Assembly: GCA_963082975.1 (NCBI GenBank)
Contig: OY720348.1
Span: 59,805,461 to 59,869,460, forward strand
DNA from: Labia minor
Lineage: Eukaryota; Arthropoda; Insecta; Dermaptera; Spongiphoridae
Direction: 5' to 3'
Length of the DNA stretch: 64,000 nt
Part shown: positions 55,003 through 64,000 of the stretch, in pieces
How the letters are laid out: each line of letters begins with the position of its first letter
How positions within the stretch are numbered: position 1 is the first letter of the stretch
Program-made: the position numbers and the translations under genes
Notes under the pieces: generated by a model
Database searches by the model: none
Told to the model about the DNA's origin: nothing
What the model saw: only the letters and a program-made list of their open reading frames with translations

Positions 55003-55735
55003 GGTATGTATTGAGTAGTTGACACTAGTTGACCTGCCAGTTGAGAAGACCTTCCTCAGTGAAACTGATCCAGCTTCTAGTCAACCAGGAACTTCTACAG
55101 CTCATACAGTCACTGACATACCCAGTCCATTCAAGAGACACTTGTTTTTTAAAAAACAAACTAAAGTTCCCCCCAAAAAGAGGACTACCCAAGAAAAAAT
55201 TCCTGCCATTGTATCAGGACATAACTTCCAGCAATATCTCAAGAAGAAACAACAGAAAAAGGAGGAATCAGAAAAGGCTACATTTGAGCGTGTTGCTGAG
55301 AGGGAGAGAAAGAGAAAAGAGAAAGAACTTGAAAAGGATTTGAAAAAAATAGCAAGAGAAGCAAAGAAGAATAAGCTATCTTGAATAATTTATTATTGTG
55401 TAAACTCTCTGTATTAAAAAAATAAAATAAAACCAAATTTTTCATGAATTAAGAGCCTTTTTATCATGTGTCAACTATTCATCCAAAAGTGTGTCAACTA
55501 CTAAGTTTTCATTCTTAGGTGGGGTGTCAACTACTAAACCAATTTCATTTTTATGTAGAAAATTAATATAATTTTTACCTTGAACTTTTAGAATTATTGG
55601 CTTTAGGAACTTGTTAGAGGGATATTTATAGACTCTATTGTTGATGAAATGGTTGCCATAAAGTGAATGAACTCTGAGCAAAGTGAGTTGAAAGCCGAAA
55701 ATTTTGTTAAAGTGTCAACTACTGGGGGTATTACC
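55003..55735 (+). mobile_element. DNA transposon remnant with GTGTCAACTACT subterminal repeats
   Basis: Left GGTATGTATTGAGTAGTTGA-CAC and right GTGTCAACTACTGGGGGTAT-TACC are approximate inverted ends. GTGTCAACTA words repeat at 55472, 55492, 55521 and 55712, typical of transposase binding sites in a subterminal region. Between them is a basic coding remnant. Superfamily not settled; pogo/Tigger-like is my first guess from the protein. Confidence 0.55.
55019..55384 (+). pseudogene. Probable transposase C-terminal region
   Basis: About 121 open codons, a length unusual for this window. Motifs: IPSPFKRHLFFKKQ, PKKRTTQEKIPAIVSG, NFQQYLKKKQQKKEE, then a long Lys/Glu/Arg helix to the stop. An SPFK...F segment followed by a charged coiled tail is what I associate with the C-terminal end of some DDE transposases of the pogo type. 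The catalytic core is absent and the apparent ATG is not a trustworthy start. Confidence 0.5.
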
Positions 55736-55736
55736 T

Positions 55737-55999
55737 TATCTTAATTTTTATTCTTAACTTCTAATTAGAAAAAATACTTCTGACCAATAGTTTTATATTT
55801 ATAATTATACAAAAAAGTTATTCCTTATGAACTTATGAACTAAGATTAAGATTAAGATTATTATTTAAAATAAATAAACGACAAATTATATGAAACAATT
55901 GCAAATAATTTAAAAAACATAAATTTAAAAAAAATTGTCATAAAACATACAGCCTTTAAACGTACGTATTAATGCACTGAAAGGCAGAAAAGTATGGCC
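55737..55999. other. AT-rich spacer
   Basis: No feature recognised. Confidence 0.4.
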
Positions 56000-56280
56000 T
56001 GTGGATATAACATAATATATATTTCGTAATTTGATTACAAAATATTAACATAGATATTTTTAATTTTATTTTATTTATAATATTTTGTATATAAGGAAGT
56101 GATGTCCGGTGTTGCCTGGCACCATTTTGTTATTATTAAAATTCCTATTTTAAATTAAGAAAAAACTAACAAAGATGATTTTTCTCGAGACTGAAACCAA
56201 TACAGATCGATTTTTCTTTATAAATATTATCTATGGCGTGAATTTTAAAAAAATCCTTCGACCAGTGTAATATTTGAAAA

Positions 56281-56321
<41 letters not shown>

Positions 56322-56345
56322 TTGCTAGTGTAATAAGATACGATA
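56000..56345 (-). mobile_element. Family B element, 5' part
   Basis: Minus strand: ATCTTATTACACTAGCAAAA, a TA tract, GTCGAAGGATTTTTTTAAAA, CGATCTGTATTGGTTTCAGT, TTAGTTTTTTCTTAATTTAA, ending in AT-rich sequence near 56000. The 3' terminal GCTCGGTG part is missing. Confidence 0.75.
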
Positions 56346-56349
56346 TATA

Positions 56350-57092
56350 TATATATATATATATTTAAAATAAACGTCAATCTAAATGGTAATTTGTAAT
56401 TTCTGTTCAATTTATTTAATTGTAGATAATAGGTGTTGTACAAAAGAGAGTGGGAACTGTTTGAAGTGAAAAAAAGTTTATTTCATTTAGGGCTTTACAA
56501 ATGACCGACATGGTCGAGATCACCTGCGCCATGTTGAGTCAACGTTTCAATAATCCAACAGAGTGTAACCCAAATAGAGAGTTCTTCCACATCCATATCC
56601 ACTTTTTACCATATTATTACGTTCTAGTCGTGATTTTATCCACCAATCAAAAAGAGATTCATTTCCAAATGTTGTTAATAAAAATAAAAAATAAAAATAA
56701 ATTCTAAAAAAAAAGAAAGAAAGACAAATAATTCCTAGGGATCAATCAAAAACTCAACAAATTCATAATAAACAAAAAAAAAAAAAAAAAAAAAAACATT
56801 GAATGAAAATCAAACAAACTAAATTAAGTAAATCTATATGAAATGGGTATTTTATTTGCCCCTATAAACAACACCATTACTGTTACGGATAATTTGTATA
56901 ACTTTTGAACGGTCTGCTAAAAATGAAAATAGCTAAGTTAAAAAATATCATCCTTTATTACAAGAATATTGGTGAGAAAAAAAATTGTTGCATCTTTTTT
57001 TTTTTTTTTCTCATAACAAATGAAAATAGCATAAATTGTATTAATCAAAACAATTTCTTTAACAATTTCTCTTTCTTTATTTGTTATTTTTT
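56350..57092. other. Unassigned spacer
   Basis: 56440-56600 is less AT-rich (GACATGGTCGAGATCACCTG) and unrecognised. An A run lies at 56776-56798. Confidence 0.4.
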
Positions 57093-57709
57093 ATTATCTC
57101 GCCAGAGATAGTATTGCGATCACGAAAATTTTCGATGTCGAGATTTTGATGTTTATATATGTTTTAAAAGGTCCTGAATCATTTTCACTAAGGTTGAGAA
57201 AAATGTTTGTGTGTGTGTGTGTGTATGTAGACAAGATTACGCAAATACGTTTTGAGTTAGGATAATTAAATTTGGTATACGGGAATTATTCAAAATTCAA
57301 AAAAACTGCAAATCACGTGCCAGCATGTGACGTGGTGCCATCAAGAGACAGCCAAAAATAAATATTATTTATAAAATTTAATTTATTATTTAATTAATTA
57401 AATTAAATTTTAATATAATATATGTTATTTAATCCAATTCAAATTTGCGAGATAGTCGAGTGGAGACACTCCAGCTTATTTTAATGATTTATTATTTACC
57501 AATTCATTTCTTATAGATAAAAAAAATAATATTTTACAAAAATTGTTCACAAAATGATTATATAAAAAAAAAAATGAACATATTCCAGTAGACTTTCATA
57601 AATCACCCCATTCAAAATGATATTTTTTTTTCAATTTGATTTACTTTTTATTGTCATTATTGTCCAATTCAAATTGCGAGATAGTCGAGTGGAGACACTC
57701 CAGCTTATT
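57093..57709 (+). mobile_element. HINE-A copy plus downstream flank plus second 3' end
   Basis: 57093-57476 is a HINE-A copy (5' hairpin TATCTCGCCAGAGATAGT, middle deleted, 3' end GAGTGGAGACACTCCAGC). 57477-57660 matches the non-HINE spacer at 48887-49060. 57661-57709 is another HINE-A terminus (GCGAGATAGTCGAGTGGAGA). Confidence 0.85.
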
Positions 57710-57713
57710 TTCT

Positions 57714-57955
57714 CTAAAGTGACCGTAAAAATAAAGATATCTGTTTGACAGTTTTTCACATGAAAGTACCGGAATTAATTTTTTAATACGTTGACTGACA
57801 ATCACGCGCTAGGACGTAATGTGGTGCTATCAACAAAGAGCCAAACACGCGCTGATTTAATAAATATTATTTATTAATTTTAATTTATGATTAATTATTT
57901 ATATATGATCTATGTGTTAATTAATCCAACTCAAATTTGGGAGACACTCCAAGTT
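57714..57955 (+). mobile_element. HINE-A copy, 3' half
   Basis: Starts CTAAAGTGACCGTAAAAATA, lacks the TATATATAG block, has ACGCGCTAGGACGTAATGTG and a damaged end TTTGGGAGACACTCCAAG. Confidence 0.75.
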
Positions 57956-58080
57956 TTTTTTTCTTTTCAATCATTTTTGATGGTCAATCATTCAAACATT
58001 TTTGAGGTCCCTTCCAATTTTCCTTGACGAAGTTCGATAACTTTTTATCCAATAATTATTTCCAGATTTTGCATATTTTT

Positions 58081-58504
58081 TACTATCTCACCAAAATTTT
58101 CGATTTCGAGAATTTGATGATTTTATACGTTTTAAAGGTTCCTGAATCATTTTCACTAAGGTTGAGAAAAATGTCTGTATGTGTGTATGTATGTAGACAA
58201 ATTTACGCAAAAACGGTTTGAGCTACAAATATGAAATTTGGTATACGGGCATTATTCAAAATTCGTAGTTTTCTATCAACTTTTGAGAAATTTAGCTCAA
58301 CCAACCGCAAGAGGGTCATTACCTACAACGTTTTGATTTTTTTCCCTCTAAAGTGACCGTAAAAATAAAGATATATGTTTGATAGTCGTTTAATAAATAT
58401 AATTTATTAATTTTAATTTATAATTAAATAAATTTAATTTACATATAATATATGTTATTTAATCCAATTGAAATTGAGAGATAGTCGAGTGGAGACACTC
58501 CAGC
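58081..58504 (+). mobile_element. HINE-A copy, degraded 5' end and internal deletion
   Basis: ACTATCTCACCAAAATTTTC, GT/GTAT microsatellite, all middle blocks to ATGTTTGATAGT, then directly GTTTAATAAATATAAT and the 3' end GAGTGGAGACACTCCAGC. The CACGTGACG section is missing. Confidence 0.8.
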
Positions 58505-58506
58505 TT

Positions 58507-59461
58507 CTTTTTATATAAAATATCGGTGGAGACACACACAGTCAAAATTTTTTCATATTAATTTAACTCATTCAATTTTATCAACACTTCCCTTTTCCAT
58601 TGTCATTATTTGCAAGTGCGGAGGACCCTATTTTACCTGTGACTTATTGTTCTATTCCCATATACGATCACAGGTGTTTTTTCCCCAAATTTTCTGCTTT
58701 CATTAGTTTATATCCCCCACCCTCTTTCAATATATATCTCTATTACTTAGTGTCATTAAAAATCCTTAAGCCTATTATTTAATCAAAAATGGAAAATAAT
58801 TTATTAATCTTATGACCATATTACTTACTTACGTAATTTTCTTCAATATTTTCTATTATATTTCAAACTTTCTACATAAATATATATATACTTTTATATT
58901 ATTAAGTATCTTAGAAAACTTATCTGAAATATTTATTATTAATATAAATTTCCAAGCTCTTAGGCCAAAAGAAAAGCTTATTATCCTATCTAAATAGGAC
59001 TCAAATATTTTTGATTTATTTATTTTTTTTTTCTTCTATGTAATCTTTATTGAATATCTTGGAAATACTCATATGAAGTATTTATGTATTAATATTTCGG
59101 TAAAAGCTTATAAAACATTTTAGTAAGTTTTCAATTATCTGAAAATTTCATTCGCTACCAACTCATTAACTCCACTCAGGCGCGCCTATTATTTATCCCA
59201 TACTACTTTATTTGGCAAAATGTTGTATCAAGATTGGGGCTTAACTCGCACACATTTTTATCCCCTCGTAAACACAAATATGTACATTCGCTCCTCTTCA
59301 CGACGTTGAATAAAATTTTTTCCAGTCCAAATATGTTAGGAAACCACTGCCTTGGAGTAAATATAAAACTTCATTTTATTATTTGTTTTTGAATTTTAAG
59401 ATTATATTTTTCTTGTATATATATATTTATTAAAGCTTTTGTGGTTTTTTTATAATTTTAT
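58507..59461. other. AT-rich DNA, no gene seen
   Basis: No coding or repeat signal recognised. Confidence 0.4.
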
Positions 59462-59635
59462 AAGGGATTTTTATTAAAACACCAGATATTTGTATAATTT
59501 ATTTATTAAGTTATAAGTACAACGTTTCGACTGCTTATTCTGCAGTAGTTCTCAAGTATGCTGGCTCCGACTCAAGCGGACTGTAACTAAATAAATAAAT
59601 TATACAAATATGTGGTGATTTAATCAAAATCCCTT
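59462..59635. repeat. Short element with ~42-bp inverted ends
   Basis: AAGGGATTTTTATTAAAACA and ATATTTGTATAATTTATTTA at the left recur inverted at 59590-59635. The centre has ACAACGTTTCGACTGCTTAT and GCAGTAGTTCTCAAGTATG. The AACGTTTCGAC...TTCT phrase recalls terminal parts of Penelope-like elements, but this is only a resemblance. Confidence 0.65.
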
Positions 59636-60012
59636 CATTTTATTTATATGTAAATATTAATTATAAATTAATTATAAGTCCAAATATATAGAAATTGATT
59701 CTCTCTTTTTTCCTTGACTTCTTATTTCTTTTCTACTCTCTGGAGTATAAGTACATGCCTTCCTTCAATCATCGAGCAAATAGAAACGGAAAATGGAAGT
59801 CCCAGGAGAGCCGTTAATATTCTACTTTATGTTAGGCAGATTGAAGTGAGGAAGTGTTACTTTTCCCCCCATAAAAAAAAAAAATGGTTTCCTATTTTAC
59901 TTTTTGGTCAGATACGGTTTAATTTATTATTCAAAAATATTATACAAATCGCTGCAGTGTTTTACAAAATACTACGCAAACACAATGAAAATCGTTAAGA
60001 TTATTTAAAATA
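59636..60012. other. AT-rich spacer
   Basis: A 94-codon frame at 59714-59998 has no domain I recognise and no repeat support; probably chance. Confidence 0.35.
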
Positions 60013-60013
60013 A

Positions 60014-60511
60014 ACTTGAGTCTCTCTACTCGACTATCTCGCAAATTTGAATTGGATTAATTAACACATATATTATATTTAAATTAAATTTAGTTAATTA
60101 TAAATTATGAATTAATAAATATATATTAAATCACCCCGTGTTTGACTCTTTATTGATAACACCACGTCACGTGCTGGCGCGTGAGATTTGCAGTATTAAA
60201 AAATTAATTCTGGTACTTTAAGGGATTCAATCAAGCTGAAATTCTATATATAGTAGTTTTATACAATTTTTAATCATATGAAAAACTATCAAACATATAT
60301 CTTTATTTTTACGGTCACTTTAGAAGAAAAAAAATCAAAACGTTGTAGGTAATGACCCTCTTCCGGTTGAGTTACATTTCTCAAAAGTTGTTAGAAAACT
60401 ACGAATTTTGAATAATGCCCATCTACCAAATTTCATGATTCTAGCTCAAACCGTTTTTGCGTAATCTTGTCTACATACACACACAAACACACAGACATTT
60501 TTCTCAACCTT
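60014..60511 (-). mobile_element. HINE-A copy, 5' end missing
   Basis: 3' end CTTGAGTCTCTCTACTCGAC, all blocks to the CA microsatellite and ACAGACATTTTTCTCAACCT, then lost. Confidence 0.85.
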
Positions 60512-60594
60512 TATTTATGTTTTATAATTAATTCATATTTTATTTTAAGTACTTTAAAATTCATATTGAATTATAAAAGACTTGGCAGTCAACG

Positions 60595-61020
60595 TGTTAA
60601 AAAATTAATTCCGGTACTTTCAGCGATTCCATCAAGCCGAAATTCTATATATAGCAGTTTTATACAATTTTTAATCTTTGAAAAATTATCAAACATATAT
60701 CTTTATTTTTAGTTTAGAGGGGAAAAAAAATGAAAACGTGGTAGGTAATGATCCTCTTCCGGCTGAGCTACATTTTTCAAAAGAAGATAGAAAATTACGA
60801 ATTTTGAATAATTTAGTTTAGTTTAGAGGAAACAAAATCAAAACGTTGTAAGTAATGACCCTCTTCCGGTTGAACTACATTTCTCAAATGTTGATAGAAA
60901 ACTACGAATTTTGAATAATGACGAGATATTAAAAAAGGGTTTGATTTTATATAGCAAAAGGTAAAATAATTTAACCAAATAGAAATTTCTGGTGACAAAA
61001 AAACAATAAAAACCCCGTGA
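60595..61020 (-). mobile_element. HINE-A copy with internal duplication and shared flank
   Basis: Opens at AAAAATTAATTCCGGTACTT, has the middle block twice, then TAATGACGAGATATTAAAAA at 60916-60936. 60930-61020 is the inverse of 48376-48470 (GGTTTGATTTTATATAG; AACCAAATAGAAATTTCT), so non-HINE flank was copied together with the element. Confidence 0.8.
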
Positions 61021-61865
61021 ACGGAATTACACACTTCAACATCACAGTTAAGTTACAATGAATATGAACCACCCACGCCCACCTTAATAATCTTCATTGA
61101 CACTTGGAGTCACCCAGGACCCAACCAGTTCTTTGCTTAGTTTTCTCTTCGTAAAAGAGACATCATCGTCAACACCAGAAAAATCAAACGAATAATAATA
61201 ATAACAAATATCAATCGGCTTATTTTTCACACCAATTAAGCCCAATAATATTTGAAATTAAATTCAACAGTCAATTTGCATTTGTCACTTTTGATAAAAT
61301 ACCGTCCCCTCATTAACCTTGATGAAGTTCAAATTGAGTCGATTTGTCAGAATAGATTACCGAACAAGAATGAATCACCCAAAAACTAACTAGTAAATGC
61401 TTTCATTTCGAGGCATCCAGAGATTAATGCCATTTTTTTTAAATATTCCATGTCAAATAAATGAAAATATATTGGGGTTAATAAAACATTTCTATTGACC
61501 ATAATATAACCACAGCGTTTTAATGATCAAATATTAAAACCAGTAAGTATATTTTTGTTTTATATAAAAACGATTTTTTTTTTTAAATTTCTTTATACGA
61601 TAAAGTAACTTAGATATAGTAATCGGGTAATTTGGTACCTAAACACGGTGCAAAATCATTTTTAAAAGTTTGTTTGTTTTTTTTTTTTGGAAATTGAATA
61701 TTTTGAAAAAGATAAAAAGAGTTTACCCTCTGATATCAAATTAAAATCAACTTTAAAATATTTATTAATTTATTGGACATGAGATAAAGAATAAAATAAA
61801 TTATTAAAAAATGTATAATTAAAATATTATATACGAGCATATATGCCAGTGATTGTAAACCTGTG
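61021..61865. other. Unassigned spacer
   Basis: 61040-61200 is less AT-rich but unrecognised. 61847-61869 (CAGTGATTGTAAACCTGTGG) resembles a lone hAT end. Confidence 0.4.
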
Positions 61866-62089
61866 GTGTCTTTATTTTTACGGTCAATTTAGAGGAACAA
61901 AATTCAAAACGTGGTAGGTAAAGGTAAATTTCCTAAATTTAGCTCAAACCGTTTTCGCGTTATCTTGTCTACATACACACATACACACACACAGACATTT
62001 TTCTCAACCTTAGTGAAAATGACTCAGGGACCTTCAAAACGTATAAAAACATCAAAATCTCAACATCGAAAATTTTCGTGATCACAATA

Positions 62090-62739
62090 CACATATCCCC
62101 CGATTTACACGGTAGATACGTTCCTGAGAAAAACGTGTAAATCAAAAATTAAAAATTTTCAAGTCAAAACCGTGTAAATCGAAAAGCTTGCAGAAAATGC
62201 ATAATTTTGCTATTTAACAGTTGTGATTTTTTTCAATATTTTTAGGTGTACACAGAAATAAAAATAAAATGCATTGACAGGTTAAAATATGTAATATATT
62301 ACGGAAACACTGTTTTTTTATTTATTTTTACAATACATTAAACAGAAGAACAAAAAATAAAACCAAAGGTATTTTATTATCCTTCATCACTATCAGAAAT
62401 TACTCTCATTCTTTTTTTCGGAATCGAAGGTTGGAATTCACTTTCATCACTCGAAGTTATTTGTGCCGATTCGATGTTGGAAGCAGAAATATTTACATTC
62501 TGAGAGGTGGTAATAAAATCGGTTATTAACAATTGCTAGATAAAACTTTAATTTTATGCGAAGAAATACAGACACAGTGTGCATGTGCAGCAAGTCAGCA
62601 CATAAGCTCGGGATTCCCCGTGAGATGTGTACACAGCGCATTTAGTAGAGTGCGATAAAAACAAAAAAAAACTTATTTGGAAAACCGTGTAAAAGCGAAA
62701 ACGTGTAAAACAAGTACCGTGTAAATCGGGGGATAGGTG
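62090..62739. mobile_element. pogo/Tigger-like element (650 bp), TA target
   Basis: Left end CACATATCCCCCGATTTACA and right end TGTAAATCGGGGGATAGGTG are inverted copies of ~25 bp flanked by TA (62088-62089, 62740-62741). ACGTGTAAATC words repeat inside both ends. GGTAGATACGTTCCTGAGAA near the left end echoes the inner repeats of Tigger elements. It keeps a short piece of coding sequence. Confidence 0.85.
62377..62535 (-). pseudogene. Possible transposase C-terminal tail in the pogo-like element
   Basis: A minus-strand stretch of ~52 codons ends at TAA (62379-62377). It is Ser/Glu/Asp-rich: ITSSDESEFQPSIPKKRMRV then SDSDEG. A short acidic tail with a basic patch is common at transposase C termini. 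Its place inside the element, and no other frame of this type around, support that reading; there is no catalytic domain to confirm it. Confidence 0.4.
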
Positions 62740-62764
62740 TACTATCTCTGGATAGATAGTAAAA

Positions 62765-63588
62765 ATACTCAATATACATTGTTGTAAATTTTTATTTTTA
62801 CCGGAAGGGGGGGGGGTATATGAAAATTATGAATGAAAACTGGGTCCCGAATACTGAAAGGTTGCTGTATTACATATATTTTATATTACTACATAAATTA
62901 AGAAACAAATATTCAAATTCTACAAATCTTGGTGAGTAATTATTAATTTTACATACAACATTACAATCGATACCAAGCAAGTTATTTTGTAAAATTTATT
63001 TATTAATAAAAAAAAAAAAATTTAATTCCACCACCCGTATCTATACTGAGCCTTCTCCATCTAATTCCTATCTTCTCCAAATTCCTTCCGATTGTACTTT
63101 ATAATATCTTCTCACCACATCCTCCTTGTCAATTATTTTCGTATATTCCATATATTTCTTTATTTCATTATAAAAGATTTTAAATTTATTATTGGCCTTA
63201 TAATTTAAAGCCATTATTTTTATTTTACTTTTTAGGCTGTTTTTTTATAATTCTTTAATCTTCAAATATAACTTTTCTACATTTAAATAAAAGCGAGAGA
63301 AAGAAGAAAGAGAGGATAGGTCCCCTAAAAAAAACTCCAACTTGTATTTCTTTATGATTGTTTCGTTTGTCACATTCAGATTCTTTGCTTAAAGGCACAA
63401 ATGCATATTTCTCATCTTCTACTAAACAATGAAATGATGACACATTCTTTGGCATATCTCAAAAAATAAATCTATATTTGAATTATATAGTTTGATAATG
63501 TTTTGTTTTTTTATTTTTCGATCTAAACAATAAATATTATATATAAAAACGTGAAAATTTATAAATGTGAATTTCTCATCATTATATA
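62765..63588. other. AT-rich DNA with a hAT right-end fragment
   Basis: 62793-62870 (a G run, then ATGAAAACTGGGTCCCGAAT, ACTGAAAGGTTG) is the sister of 50998-51070. The rest is unrecognised. Confidence 0.4.
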
Positions 63589-63591
63589 TAG

Positions 63592-63624
63592 TACCGGGAC
63601 CCCGAGCCTCGGCTCGGTACTTAA
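63592..63624 (-). repeat. Family B-like terminal hairpin, solo
   Basis: TACCGGGACCCCGAGCCTCG then GCTCGGTAC is a variant of the family B 3' end, here alone ~80 bases outside a longer copy. Confidence 0.5.
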
Positions 63625-63663
63625 GTTAAAAAAAATGATTCATTATTATTTGATTTGGCTGGT

Positions 63664-64000
63664 AATATTAATACCTGGGACACCGAGCTCTCGCTCTACC
63701 CTTTAAAAAATATTGATACACAATTCTTTAATTATTTATTACAATTATTAAATGTTACACATTTGCATCAATCTGATTAAAATTAATGAACTTGTGCTCC
63801 TCAATAATACATAAATATATAATATATAGGTACATATATTTTTTTTCTATAGTGTTTTTTTGAAAAACTGTTTAGCGCCCCAAGTGGTTATAAAACAAAC
63901 TAAAGACAAAAAAACGTGCTTTGCAGCTTTTCGGAATTAAAAAAGCAAAATTGGCAGTCGTGGGACTGGCCGACAGAAGTGAAAACTTCTGCGTAAGAAA
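63664..64000 (-). mobile_element. Family B-related element, 3' part, runs off the window
   Basis: TACCTGGGACACCGAGCTCT then CGCTCTACCC is the inverse of the 33.5 kb family B end. The next ~90 bases also match it (CAATATTTTTTAAAGGG; TTTAATAATTGTAATAAATA). Beyond 63850 it differs, with TTTAGCGCCCCAAGTGG and a perfect hairpin CAGAAGT-GAAA-ACTTCTG at 63974-63991. Confidence 0.65.

Larger units (their letters stand above)
61866..62760 (-). mobile_element. HINE-A copy split by a pogo-like element
   Basis: 61866-62089 runs from TTTATTTTTACGGTCA-ATTTAG through the CA microsatellite to GTGATCACAATA; 62740-62760 completes the 5' end (TACTATCTCTGGATAGATAG). The gap is filled exactly by 62090-62739 with TA on both sides. 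Confidence 0.85.

Noticed and set aside
59714..59998. 94-codon frame as a gene
   Set aside because: No motif, no supporting context, and length within reach of chance; left as unassigned.

Overview
The window looks like transposon-dense intergenic DNA from an arthropod, most likely an insect. It is very AT-rich, full of (TA)n and (AAT)n tracts, and carries the insect repertoire of rolling-circle elements, hAT, mariner and pogo/Tigger elements, tRNA-derived SINEs and decayed LINEs. No intact host gene, rRNA, real tRNA gene or CRISPR array was recognised. Nearly all short open frames here are chance frames inside repeats.

The most common element is a ~0.5-0.6 kb family, called HINE-A here, with whole or partial copies at about 20 sites on both strands. 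Its 5' end carries ACTATCTCGC. The same motif lies inverted just inside the 3' end and is followed by a small terminal hairpin, which is the layout of non-autonomous Helentrons. Three canonical Helitrons (A|TC...CTAG|T) lie at 2173-3368, 15055-15667 and 23732-24317. Families B (17.7-21.2, 32.9-33.6, 56.0-56.3 and 63.7 kb) and C (27.8-30.8 kb) seem related to these. The rest are hAT elements, several with 8-bp target duplications (16.4, 35.1, 47.1 nested, 51.9 kb), a TA-flanked MITE family (7.4, 25.8, 37.1, 44.3, 45.8, 46.3 kb), pogo/Tigger relics (16.8, 62.1 kb), mariner relics (34.2, 50.3 kb), foldback elements (31.7, 52.7 kb), two SINE copies (4.6, 33.8 kb) and LINE 3' fragments.

The standout locus is 17794-20634. 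Two ~300-bp LTRs (TG...CA) flank an interior that is not a normal retrotransposon. It holds an antisense 105-codon frame of unknown origin, a ~448-codon frame resembling the capsid protein of a partitivirus-like dsRNA virus (two in-frame stops), and then only the last ~150 codons of a Ty3/gypsy-type integrase running into a polypurine tract and the 3' LTR. The whole unit sits inside the (TA)n tract of a family B element. This is the structure expected if retrotransposon reverse transcriptase switched template onto a viral RNA and the chimeric cDNA was then integrated.

Other sequence-level observations are a HINE-A insertion with a paralogous empty site (40.0 versus 46.1 kb), a HINE-A plus downstream-flank unit present twice (48.5-49.2 and 57.1-57.7 kb) that fits 3'-end read-through, Helitrons carrying LINE coding sequence, a hAT inside a hAT, a LINE relic broken by two different DNA transposons, and a pogo-like element inside a HINE-A copy.
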